NCBI GenBank assembly: GCA_000715605.1 | Contig: KL568528.1 | Location: 43,572-48,710 of the forward strand | Source: Streptomyces speibonae | Lineage (GTDB): Bacteria > Actinomycetota > Actinomycetes > Streptomycetales > Streptomycetaceae | DNA: 5,139 nucleotides | Reading direction: 5' to 3' | In this document: piece after piece, positions 1 to 5,037 of the stretch | How the letters are laid out: each line of letters begins with the position of its first letter | Numbering within the stretch: position 1 is the first letter of the stretch | Translations under genes and position numbers: made by a program | The notes under the pieces: model-generated | What the model was told of the DNA's origin: nothing | The model's database searches: none | The model's input: only the letters and a program-made list of their open reading frames with translations

Positions 1-514
1 CCGGGTCCGGTATGCGGGGCAGCGCGCGGGGGGCGTGCTCCAGCATGGACGCGGTCATGTCGCTCAGGCGGCGCATGCCCTCGGGTGCCGGGGTGGTGTG
101 GAGGTGGGCGAGGAGGCGGGCGATCACCAGGACGCCCTCGTGCACGTCGGGCTGGTGCGCGAGCATCCGGGAGGAGTCGAGGCGCTCCAGGAGCATGGTG
201 CCGGTGGGTTCGTCGTGGTCGAGGAGCCGGACCGCTCCGTCGCCGTTCCACAGGCGCAGGGCGGTCGGCTCGCCCTCGCTCTCGTGGTCGCGGATCTGGA
301 GCTTCAGCACGGCGGGGGTGCCGTCCGCGCGGTCGACCGGGAGGACCAGGGCGCTGACACCGTGCATGGGCGCCCCGGTGACGCGCAGCTCCCAGCGGTC
401 CAGGAACCGCGCGGTCAGGTCCGGCAGGGCGGCGATGAAGGCCCGGCCGGCCTCCTTGTTGTACTTCTCCTGGGTGGCGGCGAGTTCCGCGGGGACGTCG
501 ATCACTTCTCGCAC
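1..514 (-). CDS. Aminoglycoside/hydroxyurea-type phosphotransferase, N-terminal part (cut by left edge)
   Basis: 171 codons are visible and the reading frame runs off the left edge, so the C-terminal half is missing. The sequence fits the APH(6)/hydroxyurea phosphotransferase family, which transfers phosphate from ATP to a hydroxyl of a small molecule such as streptomycin or hydroxyurea and acts in the cytoplasm. Visible family features are an N-terminal helix rich in EKYNKEAG (about 16-23), the small-lobe strand with PAVLKLQ carrying the likely ATP-binding lysine K71, an acidic residue at E82 in EGEPTALRLW, then NGDGAVRLLDHD (90-101) and MLLERL (107-112) leading to the hinge. The catalytic HxD loop is outside the window. 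GTG at 514 is chosen; GTG at 505 (giving a VIDVP start) is equally possible, and neither has a good Shine-Dalgarno sequence. The gene lies 46 bases downstream of the quinone-oxidoreductase gene, same strand, so co-transcription is likely. The true substrate cannot be read from the sequence; many family members are not resistance enzymes. Confidence 0.88.
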   Translation of the reverse strand, partial: MREVIDVPAELAATQEKYNKEAGRAFIAALPDLTARFLDRWELRVTGAPMHGVSALVLPVDRADGTPAVLKLQIRDHESEGEPTALRLWNGDGAVRLLDHDEPTGTMLLERLDSSRMLAHQPDVHEGVLVIARLLAHLHTTPAPEGMRRLSDMTASMLEHAPRALPRIPDP

Positions 515-560
515 GGTAGTGGCGTACAGGGCCGGAGTCCCGTGGATTTCCCGGGGGGCG

Positions 561-1535
561 TCACGGCTCCAGGACAACCTTTCCGGTCGTGCCCCTGTTC
601 TCCAGGGCACGGTGGGCCGCGGCCGCCTCGGCGAGCGGGAAGCGCTGCACAGCGGGGGTGAGCCGGCCGGCGGCGGCCTCGGCGAGGGCGCGCAGCTCAA
701 GGGTGCGGACGGGGTTGGGCCCACCCGCCTTGCGCATCATCTCGGCGCCGAGGACGTTGACCGAGACGCCCTCGACGAGGTACGGACGGTCGCTCTCGAT
801 GCCCTCGGCCGACCAGCCGAAGACGATGTGCCGGCCGCCGGGCGCGAGCAGACCGACCACCGCGCGGGCGACGTCGCCGCCCACACCGTCGTAGACGACG
901 GTGACCTTGCCGCGCAGGTCCTCGAGCCGGTCGGTCCAGCCGGGGGCCGTGTAGTCGACGGCGAGGTCGGCGCCGCCCGCCGCCACACGGGCCGTCTTCG
1001 CGGGGCCTCCGGCCAGTCCGACGACGGTGGCGCCGGCGTTCCTGGCGTACTGGACGAGGAGCGTGCCGATGCCGCCGGCCGCCGCCGGTACGACGATCAC
1101 GTCACCGGGGCCGGGCTCGGCGAACTGCACGATTCCCATCGCCGTACGCCCCGTGCCGATCATGGCGACGGGCTGGGCGAAGTCCAGTCGCCCGGGGATC
1201 TCGTGCAGCCGGTCGGTGCCGGTGACGGCCAGCTCGGCGTAGCCCCCGGGCACGAAGCCGAGGTGGGCCACCACGCGGCGGCCGAGCAGATCCCGGGGTG
1301 CGCCCTCGCCGACCGCGTCGACGACGCCGGCGACCTCGCGGCCGGGGACGGTGGGCAGCGTGGCCGGCGCCGGGCCGGGACCCCGCATGCCACGGCGCAG
1401 GGCGGCGTCCAGGAGATGGACACCGGCCGCCCGGACGGCGATGCGGACCTGGTCCGGGCCCGGCCGAGGGTCCTCGGTCTCCTCGTAGGTGAGGTTCTCG
1501 GCCGGGCCGAAGGCGTGCAGACGGATGGCGTGCAT
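561..1535 (-). CDS. NADPH:quinone oxidoreductase-type dehydrogenase (zinc-free MDR family)
   Basis: The protein is 324 residues, the normal length for the quinone-oxidoreductase branch of the medium-chain dehydrogenase/reductase superfamily. Such enzymes reduce quinones or related electrophiles with NADPH in the cytoplasm. The N-terminal GroES-like domain (about 1-120) contains PGREVAGVVDAVG (64-76). The Rossmann domain carries the nucleotide-binding loop AAAGGIGTLLVQYA (151-164), then VVYDGVGG (213-220) and a C-terminal TGKVVLEP typical of the family. The zinc-ligand cysteines of alcohol dehydrogenases are absent, so it should be zinc-independent. ATG at 1535 is chosen because the family N-terminus (MHAIRLHAFGPAENL) begins here and GGGGGAG precedes it at 1538-1544; the open frame extending to 1637 is not family-like and would start inside an operator. 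A SoxR-type promoter lies about 90-120 bases upstream, so induction by redox-active compounds is predicted. It may correspond to S. coelicolor ecaD (SCO4266), a SoxR target of this class; I have not been able to align them. Confidence 0.93.
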   Translation of the reverse strand: MHAIRLHAFGPAENLTYEETEDPRPGPDQVRIAVRAAGVHLLDAALRRGMRGPGPAPATLPTVPGREVAGVVDAVGEGAPRDLLGRRVVAHLGFVPGGYAELAVTGTDRLHEIPGRLDFAQPVAMIGTGRTAMGIVQFAEPGPGDVIVVPAAAGGIGTLLVQYARNAGATVVGLAGGPAKTARVAAGGADLAVDYTAPGWTDRLEDLRGKVTVVYDGVGGDVARAVVGLLAPGGRHIVFGWSAEGIESDRPYLVEGVSVNVLGAEMMRKAGGPNPVRTLELRALAEAAAGRLTPAVQRFPLAEAAAAHRALENRGTTGKVVLEP

Positions 1536-1622
1536 GGCTCCCCCAGGGGTCGGTGGCCGGTGCGCGGCCTCTCGGGTGCGGCAACCGGGAGCGGCGCCGA
1601 TGTGCGCGCCGCCACGACCCCC

Positions 1623-1653
1623 ACGGTGCGACCTCAAGCATGCTTGAGGTCAA
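1623..1653 (-). promoter_or_regulatory. SoxR-type promoter of the quinone-oxidoreductase gene
   Basis: On the minus strand, TTGACC (1653-1648) matches the -35 consensus at five of six positions. After exactly 19 bp comes CACCGT (1628-1623), which keeps the key A at position 2 and T at position 6 of actinobacterial -10 boxes. A 19-20 bp spacer is the signature of promoters activated by MerR-family proteins such as SoxR, which distort the DNA to bring the two boxes into register. The operator palindrome fills the spacer. Transcription should start near 1616, giving an untranslated leader of about 80 bases before the ATG at 1535. The boxes are inferred from sequence only. Confidence 0.75.
1631..1650. 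promoter_or_regulatory. SoxR box (perfect 20-bp palindrome)
   Basis: ACCTCAAGCATGCTTGAGGT is a perfect inverted repeat. Its core CCTCAAG-N4-CTTGAGG is the established SoxR binding site, as in enterobacterial soxS and pseudomonad mexG promoters. SoxR is an iron-sulfur MerR-family protein; in Streptomyces it responds to redox-active compounds such as the organism's own quinone antibiotics. The palindrome overlaps the stop codon (1634-1636) of the upstream flavoprotein gene. No soxR gene is in the window, so the regulator must act from elsewhere. Confidence 0.88.
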
Positions 1654-2794
1654 ATGCGTTCCGGCCGAGGGCGAGCGAGACGGCCGTCAGGGCGCTGTTG
1701 AAGGACACCTCCGAGAGCACGCCGGGCGCGGCGACCTGGTCACCGGCGAGGTAGACGCCGTCCCCGCGGTCGACGGCGGGCCGGTCGCGCCAGCTGGCGC
1801 CGGGCAGGTCGACGGCGCCGGTACGGCCGTTCGCCACCGCCTGCCGTCGCCAGGTGACCCGCTCCCGCCAGCCCTCGTAGGCCAGGTCCAGCAGCCCCTC
1901 CGCGCGGGCGGTGCCGTCCGCCTTGGACTCGCCCGGACCGATGGGGATCTGGCCCTGGATCAGCTGCTCCCCGGCCGGGGCGAGGGTGCGGTCCTGGGCG
2001 GTGAACCGCTCCAGCCAGCCCGGCGCGTCGAGGTCGGACACGGCGAATGCGTCGCCGCGGCGGGTGCGCAGGGCCAGGTCGACCAGGACGGTACGGCCGC
2101 TCGGCCAGGTCAGCGAGGGGTCGCCGAGGAGCCGGCGGGCGGCGTCCAGGGAGGTGGCCACGACCACGGGGGTGTCGGTGGGCACCGTGTCGACGCGGGA
2201 CAGCGTCTCCATCCGCACGCCGAGGTTCCACGCGCGGGCGGCCATCCGGTCGATGAGGCCGCCCCAGCCGCCGCGCGGGTAGTGGGCCTCCGGGGGCAGC
2301 CTGGTGGCGCGGCGCAGGCGTTCCTGCACGAACGCGGCGGACAGGGAGCCCGGGTCGTGGTGGAACAGCGCGACCGCCGCGTAGTGGGCGGCCGCCCGTG
2401 CGCCCTCCTCGCCGGCGATCCCGGTGGCCCAGCTGAGGAAGTCGGTGTCGACGGGGGCGCGCGCGACGCCGCGGCGCAGCAGCTTCAGCATCGCGAAGGG
2501 CGGGGTACGGCGCAGGGCTCCCCGGTGGCGCAGGCGCAGCCGGGCCGCCTCCAGGGGCGGGAGCGGGGCGAGCGGGCCGATGAGACCGCGTTGCCGCAGC
2601 CAGGCCCAGTGCGGGCCGCCGTTGTAGAGGGCGTGCGGCCCCTCGTTCGTCCGGTACGGGCCCTCGGCGGTGCGGGCGCGGCCGCCCAGCGTGTGGTGGG
2701 CCTCGTGGACGGTGACCTTCGCGCCCGCCTCTGCCGCGGTGATGGCCGCGGTGAGTCCGGCGAAGCCGCCGCCGATGACGGTGATGCGGTGCAT
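1634..2794 (-). CDS. FAD-dependent amine-oxidase/phytoene-desaturase-like oxidoreductase
   Basis: 386 residues. The N-terminus MHRITVIGGGFAGLTAAI carries the dinucleotide-binding motif GGGFAG (8-13), followed by the ribose-binding acid E31 and the family motif GGRAR (37-41). The C-terminus has the second FAD-contacting motif VYLAGDQVAAPGVLSE (about 347-362), in which D352 binds the FAD ribityl chain or pyrophosphate in homologues. This pattern marks flavoproteins related to amine oxidases, protoporphyrinogen oxidase and phytoene desaturases; the substrate is unknown. No signal peptide or membrane anchor is seen. ATG at 2794 is chosen because it starts directly at the FAD fold; GAGGGAG (2805-2811) lies about ten bases upstream. 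The open frame continues to 3262, but that extension runs antisense through the pentapeptide gene and is not credible. The last codons and stop lie in the SoxR box of the next gene, so transcription reading out of this gene passes through that operator. The gene is divergent from the pentapeptide-repeat gene. Confidence 0.92.
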   Translation of the reverse strand: MHRITVIGGGFAGLTAAITAAEAGAKVTVHEAHHTLGGRARTAEGPYRTNEGPHALYNGGPHWAWLRQRGLIGPLAPLPPLEAARLRLRHRGALRRTPPFAMLKLLRRGVARAPVDTDFLSWATGIAGEEGARAAAHYAAVALFHHDPGSLSAAFVQERLRRATRLPPEAHYPRGGWGGLIDRMAARAWNLGVRMETLSRVDTVPTDTPVVVATSLDAARRLLGDPSLTWPSGRTVLVDLALRTRRGDAFAVSDLDAPGWLERFTAQDRTLAPAGEQLIQGQIPIGPGESKADGTARAEGLLDLAYEGWRERVTWRRQAVANGRTGAVDLPGASWRDRPAVDRGDGVYLAGDQVAAPGVLSEVSFNSALTAVSLALGRNAFDLKHA

Positions 2795-2858
2795 GTCCGG
2801 TGGTCTCCCTCGGTCGGTTCCGGCTGTGTGGATGAGACGGAGTGAGGGCCCCGGAATG

Positions 2859-2885
2859 TGACATGCGCGGGGTTTTCGCAGGTCA
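2859..2885. repeat. 27-bp imperfect inverted repeat, candidate operator
   Basis: TGACATGCG (2859-2867) and CGCAGGTCA (2877-2885) are inverted copies that match at eight of nine positions, separated by nine bases containing GGGGTTTT. The repeat sits in the 126-base gap between the divergent flavoprotein and pentapeptide genes, 65 bases upstream of the first start and 36 bases upstream of the second. Centre-to-centre spacing of 18 bp would place the half-sites on nearly the same face of the helix. A dimeric regulator controlling one or both genes is inferred. I could not assign it to a known regulator, and no convincing -35/-10 pair is visible here. Confidence 0.4.
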
Positions 2886-2920
2886 GGTGGATTGTCAGTG
2901 GTGGGGTGCAGCATGGGGCC

Positions 2921-3598
2921 ATGGTGAGGAGAGCGGCAGGCGGTCCGGGAGTGAAGGCGGCGCGGCGCCCGGAGCTGCGGCTGCCCGCGCTGGAGCGGTA
3001 CGACGGGGGTGGGCTGGAGCCGGACGGGGACTACGACGGGCTGGAGTTCCGGGAGGCGGACCTCGCGGGGGAGGACGGGGGCGGGGCGCGCTTCATGGAC
3101 TGCGCGCTGAGGGAGTGCGTCCTGGACGAGACGCGGCTGTCCCGGGCGCGGCTGCTGGACTCGGTGCTGTCCGGGGTGCGGGGCGTGGGCACGGACCTCG
3201 CGGAGGCGACCCTGCGCGACGTCGAGCTGACCGACGCGCGGCTCGGGGGGACGCAGCTGCACGGGGCGGGGCTGGAGCGGGTGCTGGTCCGCGGCGGCAA
3301 GCTCGACTTCCTGAATCTGCGCGGGTCGCGGCTGAAGGACGTGGTCTTCGAGGGCTGCGTACTGGTCGAGCCGGATTTCGGCGGGGCGCGGCTGGAGCGC
3401 GTGGAGTTCGTGGACTGCACGCTCAAGGGCGCGGACCTCTCGGGCGCCACGCTGAAGGACGTGGACCTGCGGGGCGCCGCGTCCCTGGAGATCGCGCGGG
3501 GCGTGGACCGCCTGTCGGGAGCGGTCGTCAGCACGGCTCAGCTGCTCGATCTGGCGCCCGCGCTGGCGGGGGAGCTGGGGATCCGCGTGGAGGGGTGA
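2921..3598 (+). CDS. Pentapeptide-repeat protein
   Basis: 225 residues. From about 41 to 188 the chain is built of five-residue units with a leucine or phenylalanine at the centre and A, D or G around it (for example FREADLAG, ATLRDVELTDARLGG, GADLSGATLKDVDLRG). This is the pentapeptide-repeat pattern that folds into a right-handed quadrilateral beta-helix. Flanking segments are a basic N-terminus (MVRRAAGGPGVKAARRPELR) and a short helical C-terminus (RLSGAVVSTAQLLDLAPALAGELG). No signal peptide or membrane segment is seen, so it is probably cytoplasmic. Some pentapeptide proteins such as MfpA and Qnr mimic DNA and protect gyrase, but most have no known role and nothing here supports a gyrase function. 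ATG at 2921 is preferred, with only a weak GGGG upstream; GTG at 2924 or 2951 are alternatives. The gene appears monocistronic, divergent from the flavoprotein gene and convergent with the DoxX-like gene. Confidence 0.9.
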   Translation: MVRRAAGGPGVKAARRPELRLPALERYDGGGLEPDGDYDGLEFREADLAGEDGGGARFMDCALRECVLDETRLSRARLLDSVLSGVRGVGTDLAEATLRDVELTDARLGGTQLHGAGLERVLVRGGKLDFLNLRGSRLKDVVFEGCVLVEPDFGGARLERVEFVDCTLKGADLSGATLKDVDLRGAASLEIARGVDRLSGAVVSTAQLLDLAPALAGELGIRVEG

Positions 3599-3669
3599 GG
3601 CGGGGACGCGCTCTGAGGGCCCCCGTGGGGGTGGTCAACCTGCGTTCGTCGGGGCGGTCACGGGGCGTT

Positions 3670-3711
3670 GTCGCGAGTACCTCGCAGCGAAAGGCGAGTG
3701 TTCTCATCGAC
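3670..3711. terminator. Candidate bidirectional terminator hairpin between convergent genes
   Basis: The 131-base gap 3599-3729 separates two genes that end facing each other and holds no gene I can support. Within it, GTCG-c-GAG-tac-CTCGC pairs with GCGAG-tgtt-CTC-at-CGAC around an eight-base loop, giving 12 base pairs interrupted by two small internal loops. There is no T-tract on either side, which is common for streptomycete terminators. A second, weaker hairpin (five C facing five G, 3620-3631) follows the pentapeptide gene more closely. Assignment as a terminator rests on position and pairing only. Confidence 0.35.
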
Positions 3712-3729
3712 CCTCGAGTGGTGCCGCCA

Positions 3730-4095
3730 TCAGGAGGACACGGTCAGGGCCAGCGAGGCGACGGCGGTGGCGCAGTAGAAGCCGGGGAACGCGAGGTTGT
3801 GGAGCACGCGGACGCGCACATGGAAGGCGAGCGCGCCCAGGTAGAGCAGGACGAGACCGCAGGCCGCGGCGGCGGCGAGGGGGCGCAGTGCGGCGTCGGC
3901 GAGGCCGAGGAGGAGGCCCGCCGCACCAGCCAGTTTGAGGGCGGCCAGCCGGGGCAGCCAGGATCGGGGCACACCCACCTCCGCCGAGTTGGCCAGTACG
4001 AAGCGCGCCCCGGCGAGGTCGGCGGCGGCGATACCGATGTTGACGGCGGCGGTGAGCAGGGTGACGACGAGGAGCGGGAGCGGGGTAACGGTCAT
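3730..4095 (-). CDS. DoxX-like small membrane protein
   Basis: 121 residues, mostly hydrophobic, with four predicted membrane helices at about 5-25, 46-66, 70-92 and 103-119. The sequence order (a first helix with AAVNIGIAAADLAGARFVL, a linker ending VPRSWLPRLAALKLAGAAGLLLGL, then LVLLYLGALAFHVRV) is that of the DoxX-like family of bacterial inner-membrane proteins. Relatives are linked to quinone or thiol redox chemistry at the membrane, but most members including this one have no proven function. ATG at 4095 is chosen; it lies just before the first helix. A TTG at 4131 would add 12 polar residues and overlap the presumed promoter. Only a weak CTGAAG precedes the ATG. The gene is divergent from the LysR-type regulator with 60 bases between, the standard arrangement of a LysR regulator and its target, so control by that regulator is a reasonable inference. 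Confidence 0.88.
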   Translation of the reverse strand: MTVTPLPLLVVTLLTAAVNIGIAAADLAGARFVLANSAEVGVPRSWLPRLAALKLAGAAGLLLGLADAALRPLAAAAACGLVLLYLGALAFHVRVRVLHNLAFPGFYCATAVASLALTVSS

Positions 4096-4116
4096 GACTT
4101 CAGGGTCTGCGAGGGC

Positions 4117-4152
4117 TTCGGCACCGTCCAATACCTGCTTCTATAACCTGCT
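4117..4152. promoter_or_regulatory. lysR/doxX divergent promoter with candidate LysR site
   Basis: TATAAC at 4142-4147 is a good -10 box for the plus-strand lysR gene and ends eight bases before its ATG, so transcription should begin at or within a base or two of the start codon. TTCGGC at 4117-4122 is a poor -35 candidate with a 19 bp spacer. Overlapping the -10 is an ATA-N8-TAT inverted repeat (4131-4144), close to but not exactly the T-N11-A pattern of LysR sites, and a direct repeat ACCTGCT at 4133-4139 and 4146-4152. Occupancy by the LysR protein here would block its own promoter, as is typical of autorepression in this family. The promoter for doxX is not clearly recognisable. Confidence 0.45.
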
Positions 4153-4155
4153 GGC

Positions 4156-5037
4156 ATGGATGTGGACACGCGCCTGCTCCGGTACTTCGCCGCAGTGGCG
4201 GAGGAGGGCAGCCTGACCGGGGCCGCGGAGCGGCTGTTCGTCTCGCAGCCTGCGCTGACCAAGCAGATCCGGCGCCTGGAGGACGATCTCGGGGTGCGGC
4301 TCTTCACGCGTTCGCGGTCGGGGATGGCGCTGACCGAGGCCGGTCGTGAGCTCGCCTCGCGGGTGCCGGCACTGCTGGACGGCTGGGACGAGGCGGTGCG
4401 GGCAGCCGGCCGGTCGGCGCGGGTGCTGCGCCTGGGCTTCCTGGACGCGGGCGCAGTGGGTGCCGTTCCCGAGGTCATCGCCGAGTTCCGGCGGGCGCAG
4501 CCGGAGTGGCGGGTGGAACTGCGGCAGTTCGACTGGTCGGACCCGAGCGCCGGCCTGGCCCGGGGTGAGGTGGATGCGGCAGTGGTGCGGTTGCCGTTCC
4601 CGGGGCAGGAGCGGTTCACAGTGCGGGAGTTGCTCGTTGAGGAGCGTGGGGTGCTGCTGCCGGCTCGGCATCCGCTGGCGGACAGCGAGACGGTGGAGTT
4701 CCGCGAGCTGTGGGACGAGCCGTTCGTCGCGGCCGGAGCCGAGACCGGAGTCTGGAGGGAGCACTGGCTGGCGGCGGAGGAGCGGGACGGGCGCCCCGTC
4801 CGGGTGGGCGCCGTCACCAGCCGTCCCGACGAGTGGCTCGGAGCGGTGGCCGGCGGCTGCGTGGCGCTGGCCCCGGCGTCGGCGGCCCGTTTCCACTCCC
4901 ACCCGGACGTGGTGTTCCGTCCGGTCCGCGGGGTCTCACCGAGCAGGGTGGGGCTGGCCCGGCCTCGGGGGCGGAGGCGCGAGGCGGCGCTGGAAGAGCT
5001 GTTGGAGGCCATCGCGGCACGGCTGAGCCGGAGTTGA
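4156..5037 (+). CDS. LysR-family transcriptional regulator
   Basis: 293 residues, the usual length for LysR-type regulators. The N-terminal winged helix-turn-helix is clear: LLRYFAAVAEEGSLTGAAER (7-26), recognition helix SQPALTKQIRRLEDDLG (30-46), and wing VRLFTRSRSGMALTEAG (47-63). A linker helix (64-88) leads to the periplasmic-binding-protein-like effector domain, which starts at VLRLGFLDAGAVGAVPEVIAEF (90-111) and includes LLPARHPLAD (167-176), another family landmark. The inducer cannot be predicted. ATG at 4156 is the only sensible start; no Shine-Dalgarno sequence precedes it, which agrees with a leaderless transcript. The likely targets are its own promoter and the divergent DoxX-like gene. 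A hairpin directly follows the stop codon. Confidence 0.95.
   Translation: MDVDTRLLRYFAAVAEEGSLTGAAERLFVSQPALTKQIRRLEDDLGVRLFTRSRSGMALTEAGRELASRVPALLDGWDEAVRAAGRSARVLRLGFLDAGAVGAVPEVIAEFRRAQPEWRVELRQFDWSDPSAGLARGEVDAAVVRLPFPGQERFTVRELLVEERGVLLPARHPLADSETVEFRELWDEPFVAAGAETGVWREHWLAAEERDGRPVRVGAVTSRPDEWLGAVAGGCVALAPASAARFHSHPDVVFRPVRGVSPSRVGLARPRGRRREAALEELLEAIAARLSRS

Noticed and set aside
1536..1637. N-terminal extension of the oxidoreductase to 1637.
   Set aside because: The extra 34 residues are not family-like and the start would lie inside the SoxR box, upstream of the predicted transcription start.
1631..1650. Palindrome read as a rho-independent terminator of the flavoprotein gene.
   Set aside because: It overlaps the stop codon, has no loop-forming centre beyond CATG and no T-tract, and matches the SoxR operator with correct promoter geometry.
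12..1754. Plus-strand open frame of 580 codons.
   Set aside because: It runs antisense to the kinase and oxidoreductase genes, has low-complexity R/G/A composition and no recognisable domain. Such frames arise from high GC.
1553..2845. Plus-strand open frame of 430 codons.
   Set aside because: It is antisense to the flavoprotein gene, whose FAD motifs are unmistakable; its own translation shows no family features.
2795..3262. N-terminal extension of the flavoprotein to 3262.
   Set aside because: It would read antisense through the pentapeptide gene; the FAD fold starts directly at the ATG at 2794.
3620..3631. CCCCCGTGGGGG as a strong terminator.
   Set aside because: After leaving a four-base loop only about four pairs remain and no T-tract follows; mentioned only as a weak helper.
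2842..4146. Plus-strand open frame of 434 codons.
   Set aside because: It overlaps the pentapeptide gene out of frame and the DoxX-like gene in antisense; the product is glycine/arginine-rich with no domain.
4092..5012. Minus-strand open frame of 306 codons.
   Set aside because: It is antisense to lysR and composed of S/R/T/P-rich sequence, a GC-driven shadow.
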